Below, one piece after another: positions 54,068 through 63,068 of a DNA stretch of 64,000 nucleotides. The notes beneath the pieces are model-generated. The model made no database searches, had not been told where the DNA came from, and saw nothing but the letters and a program-made list of their open reading frames with translations. Position numbers and translations under genes: made by a program. Source of the DNA: Amycolatopsis sulphurea (lineage in GTDB: Bacteria > Actinomycetota > Actinomycetes > Mycobacteriales > Pseudonocardiaceae); the NCBI RefSeq assembly GCF_002564045.1, contig NZ_PDJK01000002.1, positions 62,001 to 126,000 on the forward strand. Reading direction: 5' to 3'. Every line of letters begins with the position of its first letter. Within the stretch, counting starts at the first letter, position 1.

Positions 54068-54246
54068 GTCCAGGGTGTCGGCAAAGTCGGCGTGGAGGGC
54101 CCCGCGCAGCTGCGGAGGTCCGTGAAGGGCCCCTTCACAGACTCTGAGTCCGTGAAGGGGCCCTTCACGGACCCGAAACCGGCCGGGCAGCCACGGCTCT
54201 CTCTGCTGATCACGGGCCCTCGACCAACTTTGCCGGGACCCTGGAC
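54068..54246. mobile_element. MITE-like element, copy B (179 bp)
   Basis: 23-nt terminal inverted repeats at 54068-54090 and 54224-54246 agree at 20 of 23 positions (GTCCAGGGT...GGCAAAGT...). Inside are cores GTGAAGGGCCCCTTCAC (54122-54138) and GTGAAGGGGCCCTTCAC (54152-54168). It is collinear with copy A but lacks about 100 nt. It sits between two convergent genes, as does copy A. Confidence 0.72.
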
Positions 54247-54255
54247 TCTGCGGCG

Positions 54256-54272
54256 ATGAAGGACCCCTTCAC
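54256..54272. repeat. Degenerate core ATGAAGGACCCCTTCAC right of element B
   Basis: Two changes from the consensus break the symmetry of this copy. The adjoining GGACTCAG contains the stop codon of the leftward membrane-protein gene (54277-54279). Confidence 0.8.
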
Positions 54273-54276
54273 GGAC

Positions 54277-54753
54277 TCAGGCGCGGGAGAAGGCGGTGCG
54301 CATCCAGAGCGAGGCGAGGATGATCGTGACCACCCAGGCGATGATCATCCCGACGCCCGGGCCGCTGCCGGTGGCCCCGTTGGCGTGCGCGGACTGCTGG
54401 GACCAGATGGCCAGCAGGCCGTCGACCGAGGCGAACCAGCCGCCGGCCGCGCTGCACCAGGCCACCCACCAGCGGCGGGTCACCAGGGCCACGGCGCCGA
54501 CGAGCACTCCGACGCCGGTGGAGGTCACGGCGAACAGCTGGGGGATGCCGCCGGCCGCACCGGCCAGCGTCTGCCAGCCCGCGTGCCCTTCGGCCCACGG
54601 CAGCAGCTGCACCACCAGCAGCGCGAAGATCAGCAGCGAGATGGTGAACCCGCGCCTGCCCAGCTCCACGGTCCGGGCCACGCGCCGGCCCGCCTGGTCG
54701 ATCTCCTCGCTCAGCTCGTGGTCGAACTCGGCCGGGACACTCGGTTCACTCAT
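54277..54753 (-). CDS. Four-helix membrane protein (Rv2732c-like)
   Basis: A 158-residue protein with a charged N-terminus ([21 protein letters not shown]) and four hydrophobic helices, including [19 protein letters not shown], the [19 protein letters not shown] pair and [18 protein letters not shown]. It starts at ATG 54753, overlapping the miaB stop as ATGA, so it is translationally coupled to miaB. Mtb Rv2732c has the same relation. Function unknown. Its stop codon lies in repeat sequence. Confidence 0.85.
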   Translation of the reverse strand: MSEPSVPAEFDHELSEEIDQAGRRVARTVELGRRGFTISLLIFALLVVQLLPWAEGHAGWQTLAGAAGGIPQLFAVTSTGVGVLVGAVALVTRRWWVAWCSAAGGWFASVDGLLAIWSQQSAHANGATGSGPGVGMIIAWVVTIILASLWMRTAFSRA

Positions 54754-56243
54754 CGTGCACACTCGCTCACCGGGGCCGGCTGCACCGGCGGAGCGCCGAA
54801 GCCGGGCAGGCCCAGCGCGACCCCGTTCGTCGTCGGCCGAAGACCCGCTTCGGCATTGTCGCCCGCGCGAGTACGGCGGTGCGCGCGAAGATCACCGTCG
54901 GCGACCAGGTGGTGCGGCGCGCCGTACGTGAGCACCGTCCGCACCACGTCGCCTGGGCGCACCGCGCGGTCCACGGCCGGGCCGGTCGGCGTGAAGTGCA
55001 CGAGCCTGCCGTCCCGGGCACGCCCGCTCATCCGGCGCGTCTCGGCGTCCTTGCGTCCTTCGCCCTCGGCGACCAGCAGCTCGACCTCGCGCCCGACGAG
55101 CGCCCGGTTCTCCGCCCAGGAGATCTCGTTCTGCAGCTCGACCAGCCGCTCGTACCGCTCCTGCACGACCTGCTTGGGCACCTGGTCCGGCATCGTCGCG
55201 GCGGGCGTGCCGGGCCGCTTCGAGTACTGGAAGGTGAACGCGCCGGCGAACCGGGCCTCGCGGACCACGTCCAGCGTCGCCTGGAAGTCCTCCTCGGTCT
55301 CGCCGGGGAAGCCGACGATGATGTCCGTGGTGATCGCCGCGTCCGGCATCGCCCCGCGCACCTCTTCGAGGATGTTCAGGAACCGGGTGGACCGGTACGA
55401 CCGGCGCATCTCGCGCAGCACCCGGTCCGAACCGGACTGCAGCGGCATGTGCAGCTGATGGCACACGTTCGGCGTCGCGGCCATCGCCTCGATCACGTCC
55501 GACGTGAACGCCGCCGGGTGCGGCGAGGTGAACCGCACGCGCTCCAGGCCCGCGATCCCGCCGGTCGCGCGCAGCAGCTTGCCGAACGCGAGCCGGTCGC
55601 CGAACTCCACGCCGTAGGAGTTCACGTTCTGGCCGAGCAGCGTCACTTCCAGCACGCCTTCCGCGACCAGCGCCTCGACCTCGGCGAGGATCTCGCCCGG
55701 CCGGCGGTCGCGCTCCTTGCCGCGCAGCGACGGCACGATGCAGAAGGTGCAGGTGTTGTTGCAGCCGACCGAAACCGACACCCAGCTCGCGTACGAGGAC
55801 TCACGCCGGGCGGGCAGCGTGGACGGGAACGTCTCCAGCGATTCGAGGATCTCCACCTCGGCCTGGGCGATGTGCCGCGCGCGCTCCAGCAGCGCCGGCA
55901 GCGACCCGATGTTGTGCGTGCCGAACACGACGTCCACCCACGGCGCACGTTTGACGATCTCGCCGCGGTCCTTCTGCGCGAGGCAGCCGCCGACGGCGAT
56001 CTGCATCCGCGGGTTCGCGATCTTGTCCGGGCGCAGGTGCCCGAGCGTGCCGTACAGCTTGTTGTCCGCGTTCTCCCGCACCGCGCAGGTGTTGAACACG
56101 ATCAGATCCGGGCTGCCGGCGCTGCCCGCGGGCACGTAGCCCGCCTGCTCCAGCTGCCCGGCGAGCCGCTCGGAGTCGTGCACGTTCATCTGGCAGCCGA
56201 AAGTGCGGATCTGGTAGGTTTTGCGAACCTGGGTCTCGGTCAT
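54750..56243 (-). CDS. miaB: tRNA-2-methylthio-N6-dimethylallyladenosine synthase
   Basis: A 497-residue radical-SAM methylthiotransferase acting on the tRNA base made by MiaA. The N-terminal UPF0004 domain has Cys in [25 protein letters not shown] and GGCLAQKD (auxiliary cluster), the radical SAM motif is [16 protein letters not shown] near residue 160, and the C-terminal TRAM domain holds [15 protein letters not shown] and [16 protein letters not shown] segments. ATG at 56243 follows GGAGG closely. The extra C-terminal 40 residues are poorly conserved in appearance. Confidence 0.95.
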   Translation of the reverse strand: MTETQVRKTYQIRTFGCQMNVHDSERLAGQLEQAGYVPAGSAGSPDLIVFNTCAVRENADNKLYGTLGHLRPDKIANPRMQIAVGGCLAQKDRGEIVKRAPWVDVVFGTHNIGSLPALLERARHIAQAEVEILESLETFPSTLPARRESSYASWVSVSVGCNNTCTFCIVPSLRGKERDRRPGEILAEVEALVAEGVLEVTLLGQNVNSYGVEFGDRLAFGKLLRATGGIAGLERVRFTSPHPAAFTSDVIEAMAATPNVCHQLHMPLQSGSDRVLREMRRSYRSTRFLNILEEVRGAMPDAAITTDIIVGFPGETEEDFQATLDVVREARFAGAFTFQYSKRPGTPAATMPDQVPKQVVQERYERLVELQNEISWAENRALVGREVELLVAEGEGRKDAETRRMSGRARDGRLVHFTPTGPAVDRAVRPGDVVRTVLTYGAPHHLVADGDLRAHRRTRAGDNAEAGLRPTTNGVALGLPGFGAPPVQPAPVSECAR

Positions 56244-56383
56244 CGCCCTCCAGGATATCCCCCGCCCCACCTGCCGGAACCGGCCCCTGCCACCGGTGCG
56301 GGCGAACCGCCGTTACCGTCCATTCCCGACAGTGCGCGCGCACGCGTGCGCCCGGCCCGCGCGAGGTCTGGCACGATCTCGGG

Positions 56384-57316
56384 ATGCGGACGTTGCGGAG
56401 GCGCACGGCGATGATGGCCGCGCTGGCGGCGGCCGGGTCGCTGCTGGCCGGCTGCGGCCCGGACTTCCCGGGGCTGCGGCTGCGCATCGCGGCGGGCGCG
56501 GTCGGCGGGGTCTACCACGATCTGGCCGGGCCGCTGGCCGGGGCGTGGGCCGGCGGGCTCGACATCGAACGGCCGACGGTGCTGGCCACCCACGGCTCCG
56601 GCGACAACCTCAACCGGGTGCTCGCCGGGACCGCCGACGTCGCGTTCGTGGCCGCGGACCTGGCCAGCGATTCGGCCGCCGCGCATCCGGGCAAGCTGGC
56701 CGCGCTCGCCCGGATCCACGACGACTACCTGCACATCGTGGTGCGCCGGGACTCGCCCTACACCTCGGTGCCGATGCTGCGCGGGCAGCAGATCGCGGTC
56801 GGCTCGCCGGAGTCCGGCGTGGAGTACATCGCCCGGCGGGTGCTGCAGGTGGCCGGGTTGAGCAGCGCGGTCACCGTGCGCAGCCTCGGCCTGGAGGACT
56901 CGCTCACCGCGCTGGTGGAGCACAAGGTGGACGCGCTGTTCTGGTCCGGCGGGCTGCCCACTCCGCTGATCACGGAGTACACCCACACGATCGGCCTGCG
57001 GCTGCTCGACATGAGCGGGCTGATGCGTGGCATGCAGCGGTTCAGCCCGGTCTACGGCAACGCGACCATCCCGGCCAGCACCTACGACCAGCCCGGCCCG
57101 GTGACCACGCTGGTGGTGCCGAACTTCCTGGTCGTGCCCACCTCGATGCCCGCCGACGTGGCCGAGGAGCTGACCAAGGGCCTCTACGCCGCCCGTCCGG
57201 AACTGGCCGCGGCCAATCGCGCGGCGCTGTCCATCGACGTGCACCCGGGCATCGAGACCGCCCCGGTCCCGCTGCATCCCGGCGCGCTGAACTACTACCG
57301 CGCGGAGAAGCTTTAG
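56384..57316 (+). CDS. TAXI-type TRAP solute-binding lipoprotein (orphan)
   Basis: A 310-residue lipoprotein. The signal ends in the lipobox LLAGC (Cys near residue 24). The mature part begins RLRIAAGAVGGVYHDLAGPLAG, the phrase typical of the TAXI family, and continues with GSGDNLNRVLAGTADVAFV and VVPNFLVVPTSMP. No TRAP membrane subunits lie nearby. It converges on a sensor kinase gene with only 2 nt between, so it may feed a signal to that kinase instead of a transporter. Confidence 0.82.
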   Translation: MRTLRRRTAMMAALAAAGSLLAGCGPDFPGLRLRIAAGAVGGVYHDLAGPLAGAWAGGLDIERPTVLATHGSGDNLNRVLAGTADVAFVAADLASDSAAAHPGKLAALARIHDDYLHIVVRRDSPYTSVPMLRGQQIAVGSPESGVEYIARRVLQVAGLSSAVTVRSLGLEDSLTALVEHKVDALFWSGGLPTPLITEYTHTIGLRLLDMSGLMRGMQRFSPVYGNATIPASTYDQPGPVTTLVVPNFLVVPTSMPADVAEELTKGLYAARPELAAANRAALSIDVHPGIETAPVPLHPGALNYYRAEKL

Positions 57317-57318
57317 CG

Positions 57319-58725
57319 TCAGGCGTGGTCCTGCGCCACGGGAAAGTCCATGGTGATCTGCAGCCCGCCGCCCTCGGGCAGGGACAGCCGCAGCTCGCCG
57401 TCGGAGTGCCGGACGATCTCGCGCACGATCGCCAGGCCGAGGCCCGAACCGGGCACGTTCTGGTGCGCCGTGCTGCGCCAGAACCGGTCGGTGGCCCGCT
57501 CCAGCTCCTCCTCGCGCAGACCGGGACCGTGGTCGCGGACGGACAGCGTGACCCGGTCGGCGGCCCGGTCCGCGGCGACCCGCACCGAACTACCCGAAGC
57601 GGTGAACTTGAGCGCGTTGTCCAGCAGCGCGTCGAGGATGACCTCCAGCCCGCGCGGCGGTGCCTGCACCCGCGCACCGTCGACGGTCACCTCGCTTTCG
57701 AGCGTGACCTCGCGCGCCGCGCCGACCACCGACCAGTCCGCGACACGGTCGGCGATCACCGCGGCGAGGTCCTCGGGCACCAGCTCCCCGCCGGCCGCTT
57801 CCGCCCGTGCCATGGACAGCAGCTCGTCGAGAATCTGGTTCAGCCGCTTGGCATCCACTTGCGCGGCGGCGAGATCGGCGGCCGCCACCTCGTCCCCGAC
57901 CTGACCCTTCAGGTTGCCCAGCCGGATGTTCAGCGCGGTCAGCGGATTGCGCAGCTGATGGGAGGCGTCCGCGACGAACGCGCGCTGCGCGGCCAGCGCC
58001 TCGGACACGCTCGCCGCCATCTGATCGAACGACCGGCCTAGCTTGCGCAGCTCCGGCGGGCCACTGCTCTCCCCCACCTTGACCGCCGGCCGCCCCCCGA
58101 CCACGGACGCCACGAGCGCGCCGGTCGCCTCGTCGAGCCGCCGCACCGGACGCAGCGTCCAGCGCACCACCGGGATCCCGACGAGCAGTGCGAGACCGAA
58201 GGCGATCACCGCCCCCGCGGCCAGGAACAGCCACCGCCACAACAGCACCGTGCGTACGTGCCCAGTGCCCGATTCGGTGACCACCACACCGCGCACCTCG
58301 CCGTCGATCAGGATCGGCTCGGCCAGCACGAGCGGATCGGCCTTCCACGGCAGCAACAGCGGGCCCGGCACCGGCGGGCGGCCGGCCAGCGCCTCGTTCA
58401 CCGTTGTCCGGATCGCCGCCTGGTCGACGCGGGCCGCATCGGTGCCGCCGTAGGAGCTGAGCACCGGGGCGCCGTCCTGGTTCACCACGACCACCTGCAC
58501 GTCGTAGACCTCGGTGTAGCGGCGCAGCTCGGGTTCGAGCAGGCTCAACCGGTCGTCCAGCAGCGGTCGCTGAGCGAGCGAGGCGAACCGCGAGGCATCG
58601 GTGAGCCGGTCGAGGAAGAGCTGCTGCTGCAGGCTGCCGGCGATGCTCAGCGCGAGCGGGATGCCCAGCCCGAACACCAGCAGCGCGACGAGCGTGACGA
58701 CGATTCCCTGCAGCCGGACCCGCAC
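57319..58725 (-). CDS. Two-component sensor histidine kinase
   Basis: A 468-residue kinase. Two membrane helices (residues about 8-30 and 162-185) bracket an extracellular domain of about 130 residues with RYTEVYDVQVVVVNQDGAPV, a PAS/Cache-like fold. HAMP follows (PVVRWTLRPVRRLDEATG), then DASHQLRNPLTAL with the phospho-His, and the ATPase domain with LLDNALKFTASG and GSGLGLAIV. It follows the response regulator by 3 nt. It may sense a ligand carried by the adjacent TAXI protein. Confidence 0.9.
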   Translation of the reverse strand: MRVRLQGIVVTLVALLVFGLGIPLALSIAGSLQQQLFLDRLTDASRFASLAQRPLLDDRLSLLEPELRRYTEVYDVQVVVVNQDGAPVLSSYGGTDAARVDQAAIRTTVNEALAGRPPVPGPLLLPWKADPLVLAEPILIDGEVRGVVVTESGTGHVRTVLLWRWLFLAAGAVIAFGLALLVGIPVVRWTLRPVRRLDEATGALVASVVGGRPAVKVGESSGPPELRKLGRSFDQMAASVSEALAAQRAFVADASHQLRNPLTALNIRLGNLKGQVGDEVAAADLAAAQVDAKRLNQILDELLSMARAEAAGGELVPEDLAAVIADRVADWSVVGAAREVTLESEVTVDGARVQAPPRGLEVILDALLDNALKFTASGSSVRVAADRAADRVTLSVRDHGPGLREEELERATDRFWRSTAHQNVPGSGLGLAIVREIVRHSDGELRLSLPEGGGLQITMDFPVAQDHA

Positions 58726-58728
58726 GGC

Positions 58729-59394
58729 TCAGCCTCCTCCGCCCAGCCGGTAGCCGACCCCGCGCACCGTCTCGATCAGCGCCGGGCGGCCCAGTTTCGT
58801 GCGCAGCGTGGCCACGTGCACGTCCAGCGAGCGGCTCTCCGCGGCACCCCGGTGCCCCCACACCTCGTTGAGCACCTGCTCCCGCGAGCACACCGCGCCG
58901 CGCGCGGCGGCGACCAGCGCCAGCACCTGGAACTCCTTGCGGGACAAGGCGACCACCGCCCCGGCCACCACCACCTCGTGCCGCGCCAGGTCGATCCGCA
59001 CGTCGCCGACCTCCACCACCGGCGCCGCGGCCGCCGCCGGCTCGCCGCGGCGCCGCCGGACCGCCTCGACCCTGGCCAGTAGCTCCTCCACGTCGTAGGG
59101 CTTGACCAGGTAGTCGTCCGCGCCGGCGCGCAGGCCCTGCACCCGGTCGTCCACCTCGCCGCGCGCGGACACCACGATCACCGCCACGTCGCTGACCGAA
59201 CGGATCTGGCGGCACAGCACCACACCGTCCACATCGGGCAGCCCGAGATCGAGCAGGACCACGTCCACGTCATGCACCCGCTCCAGCACCCCGGCGCCCG
59301 AGGGCAGCCGCTGCATCACCAGACCGCGCCGAGTCAGCGCGGGCACGAGCGCACCGGCGACCCGGTCGTCGTCCTCCACCAGCAACACCCGCAC
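58729..59394 (-). CDS. OmpR-family response regulator
   Basis: A 221-residue regulator. The receiver has VLLVEDDDRVAGAL, the phospho-Asp in VVLLDLGLPDVDG near residue 50 and Lys in YLVKPYDVEEL near 100. The C-terminal winged helix contains LSRKEFQVLALVAAARGAV and RSLDVHVATLRTKLG with ETVRGVGYRL. GTG at 59394 with GGGAGG 8 nt upstream. First gene of the two-gene unit with the kinase. Confidence 0.93.
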   Translation of the reverse strand: MRVLLVEDDDRVAGALVPALTRRGLVMQRLPSGAGVLERVHDVDVVLLDLGLPDVDGVVLCRQIRSVSDVAVIVVSARGEVDDRVQGLRAGADDYLVKPYDVEELLARVEAVRRRRGEPAAAAAPVVEVGDVRIDLARHEVVVAGAVVALSRKEFQVLALVAAARGAVCSREQVLNEVWGHRGAAESRSLDVHVATLRTKLGRPALIETVRGVGYRLGGGG

Positions 59395-59568
59395 GCGCTC
59401 GCCTCCCCGGTGATCCGGACCACGGTAGCGGGGAACTCTAGGACACCGCGCCGAACCCCGTTCCCAGGTGGCGGCCGGACCGCGCGCGACTAGGCTGAGC
59501 AGCACCGGACGGGGTCCGGCGGCCGGGTTCGAGACATAGTTGAGACCCTAAGGGTTGGTCAAGCCGTC

Positions 59569-59596
59569 TTTACATGTCGCCCGACCGGAGTAGGTT
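59569..59596 (+). promoter_or_regulatory. Possible gluA promoter
   Basis: TTTACA (59569-59574) and TAGGTT (59591-59596), 16 nt apart, about 70 nt upstream of gluA. An 11-nt palindrome ACCCTAAGGGT lies at 59545-59555, just upstream, and could be an operator. Weak match; the 272-nt gap shows nothing else. Confidence 0.35.
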
Positions 59597-59666
59597 TCCG
59601 CCATCGACGTGGGAGCCCCGGCCCCGCAGCCGCCAAAGACGACGAAGATGCAACCCTGGAGGCCTG

Positions 59667-60419
59667 ATGACCACGGACGTGGCGACGCCGATGATCAAGG
59701 CGGTCGCCGTCAACAAGTACTTCGGCGACCTGCACGTACTGCGGGAGATCACCCTCGAGGTGCCGCGTGGCCAGGTCGTGGTGGTACTCGGACCGTCCGG
59801 ATCGGGCAAGTCCACCCTGTGCCGCGCGATCAACCGGCTGGAGCCGATCAACTCCGGCGAGATCGCGGTGGACGGGGTGCCGCTGCCCGCCGAGGGCAAG
59901 GCGCTCGCCGCGCTGCGCGCCGACGTGGGCATGGTCTTCCAGCAGTTCAACCTGTTCGCGCACAAGACGATTCTCGAGAACGTCATGCTCGCGCCGGTGA
60001 AGGTGCGCAAGACTTCCACCGCCGAGGCCCGCAAGACCGCGATGGAACTGCTCGAGCGGGTCGGCATCGCCAACCAGGCGGACAAGTACCCGGCCCAGCT
60101 GTCGGGCGGCCAGCAGCAGCGGGTGGCGATCGCCCGCGCGCTGGCCATGCGGCCCAAGGTGATGCTGTTCGACGAGCCCACCTCGGCACTGGACCCGGAG
60201 ATGGTCCAGGAGGTGCTCGACGTGATGACCGGCCTGGCCAAGGACGGGATGACCATGCTCGTGGTCACCCACGAGATGGGCTTCGCCCGCCGCGCCGCGG
60301 ACCGGGTGCTGTTCATGGCCGACGGTGAACTCGTCGAGGACACCACCCCGGAGGAGTTCTTCACCAAGCCGCGCAGCGAGCGCGCGAAGGATTTCCTCGG
60401 CAAGATCCTGACCCACTGA
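59667..60419 (+). CDS. gluA: Glutamate ABC transporter ATP-binding protein
   Basis: A 250-residue ABC ATPase of the polar amino-acid class. Walker [15 protein letters not shown] is near residue 41, the Q-loop [11 protein letters not shown] near 93, the signature [15 protein letters not shown] near 145 and Walker [15 protein letters not shown] near 165. ATG at 59667 follows GGAGG. First gene of the gluABCD operon. Confidence 0.92.
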   Translation: MTTDVATPMIKAVAVNKYFGDLHVLREITLEVPRGQVVVVLGPSGSGKSTLCRAINRLEPINSGEIAVDGVPLPAEGKALAALRADVGMVFQQFNLFAHKTILENVMLAPVKVRKTSTAEARKTAMELLERVGIANQADKYPAQLSGGQQQRVAIARALAMRPKVMLFDEPTSALDPEMVQEVLDVMTGLAKDGMTMLVVTHEMGFARRAADRVLFMADGELVEDTTPEEFFTKPRSERAKDFLGKILTH

Positions 60420-60473
60420 CCCGTCCAGACCGGGGTTCGCAGGGACCCCCGGACCGATCCAGGAGAGATTCAG

Positions 60474-61391
60474 ATGAGGATCCGCACCCTCGCGGTGGGA
60501 CTGCTGGCCGGCGGCCTGCTGCTCACGGCCTGTGGCAAGGAAGGCACCCCGGCCTCCGGTGGTGACCAGGGCGGCCCGAGCTCGGCGGCCGCCCCGCTGC
60601 CGACCTACCCCGTCGCGTCGAACGTGGACCTGCCGGACTCCCCGGTGTTCGCGAAGATCAAGGCCGCGGGCAAGCTGGTCGTCGGTGTCAAGGACGACCA
60701 GCCGGGGCTGGGCCAGAAGGACCCGACGACCGGGCAGTACGCCGGGTTCGACATCGAGATCGCCAAGCTGATCGCGGCCGGGCTGGGCTACGCGCCGGAC
60801 AAGATCACCTACAAGGTCGTCGACTCCGGCGCCCGTGAGCAGGCGATCCAGAACGGCGACGTCAACTACATGGTGGGCACCTACACCATCAACGACAAGC
60901 GCAAGCAGCTGGTCTCCTTCGCCGGTCCGTACTACCAGGCGGGCCAGGACCTGCTGGTGCGCAAGGACGACGACACGATCACCGGGCCGCAGTCGCTCAA
61001 GGGCAAGAAGGTCTGCTCGGTCACCGGGTCCACCCCGATCCAGCGGGTGCGCCAGCAGCAGCTGACCGAGCCGGGCAACATCGTCGAGTTCCAGAAGTAC
61101 TCGCAGTGCGTGGAGAAGCTGTCCACCAAGGACGTGGACGCGGTCACCACCGACGACGCGATCCTGCGCGGCTTCGCCAAGCAGGACCCGGAGAGCTTCA
61201 AGGTCGTCGGCAAGCCGTTCTCCCAGGAGCCCTACGGCATCGGCCTGGACAAGAACGACAAGGTGCTGCGCGACAAGATGGACGACATCCTGCAGAAGGC
61301 GCTGGACGACGGCACCTGGCAGAAGATCTACGACGCCACCCTCGGCACGCCCGGTTCGACCGTGGCGAAGCCGACAATCCAGAAGTACTGA
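60474..61391 (+). CDS. gluB: Glutamate-binding lipoprotein of the ABC transporter
   Basis: A 305-residue lipoprotein. The signal sequence ends in lipobox LLTAC (Cys20), then a disordered Gly/Pro/Ser linker. The family 3 solute-binding fold shows KLVVGVKDDQPGLGQKDP, YAGFDIEIAKLIAAGLGY and QEPYGIGLDKNDKVLRDK. Two Cys (KVCSV and YSQCVE) can form the usual disulfide. It captures glutamate or a related amino acid outside the membrane and delivers it to GluC/GluD. Confidence 0.92.
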   Translation: MRIRTLAVGLLAGGLLLTACGKEGTPASGGDQGGPSSAAAPLPTYPVASNVDLPDSPVFAKIKAAGKLVVGVKDDQPGLGQKDPTTGQYAGFDIEIAKLIAAGLGYAPDKITYKVVDSGAREQAIQNGDVNYMVGTYTINDKRKQLVSFAGPYYQAGQDLLVRKDDDTITGPQSLKGKKVCSVTGSTPIQRVRQQQLTEPGNIVEFQKYSQCVEKLSTKDVDAVTTDDAILRGFAKQDPESFKVVGKPFSQEPYGIGLDKNDKVLRDKMDDILQKALDDGTWQKIYDATLGTPGSTVAKPTIQKY

Positions 61392-61475
61392 TCCGAGATC
61401 ACGGCCGGTGGACGGGGTTCCCGTCCACCGGCCGTTCCACATCGATTTCCGTCCCACGGACGCGGGGAAGGCGCC

Positions 61476-62123
61476 ATGGACGTCCTGCTCGACAATCTGG
61501 ACCTGTTCGGTCCGTTCTTTCTCACCACGATCGAACTGTTCCTGATCGCCGGAGTCGCCAGCCTGGTGCTCGGCACGATACTGGCCATGCTGCGGGTGAG
61601 CCCGGTACCGGCGCTGCGCGCGATCGGCACGGTCTACGTGACCCTGCTGCGCAACACGCCGCTCACCCTGGTGTTCGCGTTCCTCGTGTTCGCCTACCCA
61701 CTGCTGGACATCGTCAAGATCGACTACTTCCCGACCGCCGCGGTCGCGCTGACCCTCTACACCTCGGCGTTCATCTGTGAGGTGGTGCGGTCGGGCATCA
61801 ACACGGTGCCGGTCGGCCAGGCGGAGGCGGCCCGTGCGCTGGGCCTGCACTTCGGCCAGGTGCTCGGCCAGGTGGTGCTGCCCCAGGCCCTGCGGTCGGT
61901 GGTCCCGCCGATGATCAGCACGCTGATCGCGCTGCTGAAGAACACCACGATCGCCAGTGGGTTCTCGGTCGCCGAAGCCGGCGCGATCCGGCAGTACATC
62001 TCCGAGCGCGGGGGCAACCAGCTGGTCGCCCTGCTGTGGGTGGCGCTCGGCTTCGTCGTCCTGGTGCTGGTGCTCTCGCTGCTCCAGCGCAGCCTGGAGA
62101 AGCGCTGGAGCGTGGCCCGATGA
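61476..62123 (+). CDS. gluC: Glutamate ABC transporter permease GluC
   Basis: A 215-residue inner-membrane permease with about five helices. The cytoplasmic loop EAARALGLHFGQVLGQVVLPQA, quoted in part as EAARALGLHFGQ, is the EAA coupling motif that docks GluA. VTLLRNTPLTLVFAFLVF is the family-specific helix start. The stop overlaps the gluD start (ATGA). Confidence 0.92.
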   Translation: MDVLLDNLDLFGPFFLTTIELFLIAGVASLVLGTILAMLRVSPVPALRAIGTVYVTLLRNTPLTLVFAFLVFAYPLLDIVKIDYFPTAAVALTLYTSAFICEVVRSGINTVPVGQAEAARALGLHFGQVLGQVVLPQALRSVVPPMISTLIALLKNTTIASGFSVAEAGAIRQYISERGGNQLVALLWVALGFVVLVLVLSLLQRSLEKRWSVAR

Positions 62124-63010
62124 GTTCCGTTCTGTTCGACGCCCCGGGGCCGAAGTCCCGGACGCGGCACCGGATCTACGCGGTGGCCGGCATCGCCGTG
62201 GTGCTCGCGCTGGTCGCGTTCGTGATCTACCGCTTCGCCGACACCGGGCAGTTCTCGGCGCGCAAGTGGGATTGGCTGCAGTACTCCCAGGTCCAGAGCG
62301 ATCTCGGCAACGCCGTGCTCTCCACGATCGAAGCGTTCGCGCTGGGCGCGGTGCTCGCGGTGCTGTTCGGCTCGATCTTCGCCGCCGGGAGGCTGTCCGA
62401 TCGCGCGTGGCTGCGCGGGATCTGCACCTTCGTGGTGGAGTTCTTCCGCGCGATCCCGTTGCTGATCCTGATGTTCCTGTTCTACTACGGCATGCCGACG
62501 TTCGGGGTGCAGACCTCGCCGTTCTTCGCCGTGGTGCTCGGCCTGACGCTGTACAACGGCTCGGTGCTGGCGGAAGTCTTCCGCGCCGGCGTGATGTCCC
62601 TGCCGAAGGGACAGAGCGAAGCCGCGTACGCGCTCGGCATGCGCAAGACGCAGGTGATGTTCACCGTCCTGCTGCCGCAGGCGATCCGCGCGATGCTGCC
62701 GTCGATCATCAGCCAGCTCGTGGTGCTGCTGAAGGACACCGCGCTCGGCTTCCTGGTGCTGTACCCGGAGCTGCTGTACTACGCGCGCTACATCGGCTCG
62801 CAGGGTGCTTTCGGGCGGCCGATCGTGCCGTCGACGCTGGTGGCCGCGGCCATCTACATCGTGCTGTGCCTGCTGCTCACCGCGCTGGCGAAGTACCTGG
62901 AGAAGCGCAACCGGCGCAACAAGAAGGTCATCGACATCCCGGAAAACCCCGCTGAGCAGATCACCCTCGGCACCGCCGCCGGTGGCGGTGTGGCCGGCGG
63001 CGGCGTTTAG
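62120..63010 (+). CDS. gluD: Glutamate ABC transporter permease GluD
   Basis: A 296-residue permease, partner of GluC, with an extra N-terminal helix (YAVAGIAVVLALVAFVIY). VEFFRAIPLLILMFLFYYG and the EAA loop SEAAYALGMRKTQ are present. The C-terminus is a basic stretch (LEKRNRRNKKVIDIPEN) and a Gly-rich tail. Start in the ATGA overlap with gluC. A strong terminator closes the operon 17 nt after the stop. Confidence 0.92.
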   Translation: MSSVLFDAPGPKSRTRHRIYAVAGIAVVLALVAFVIYRFADTGQFSARKWDWLQYSQVQSDLGNAVLSTIEAFALGAVLAVLFGSIFAAGRLSDRAWLRGICTFVVEFFRAIPLLILMFLFYYGMPTFGVQTSPFFAVVLGLTLYNGSVLAEVFRAGVMSLPKGQSEAAYALGMRKTQVMFTVLLPQAIRAMLPSIISQLVVLLKDTALGFLVLYPELLYYARYIGSQGAFGRPIVPSTLVAAAIYIVLCLLLTALAKYLEKRNRRNKKVIDIPENPAEQITLGTAAGGGVAGGGV

Positions 63011-63027
63011 CTTCGCCGGCACTGTGG

Positions 63028-63060
63028 AAACGCCCGGCCGGGTATCCGGCCGGGCGTTTT
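63028..63060 (+). terminator. Rho-independent terminator of gluABCD
   Basis: Perfect 14-bp stem AAACGCCCGGCCGG (63028-63041) with 63046-63059, 4-nt GTAT loop and a short T-run. It lies at a convergent junction, so it can also serve the leftward gene that ends at 63069. Confidence 0.93.
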
Positions 63061-63068
63061 CCGTGTGA

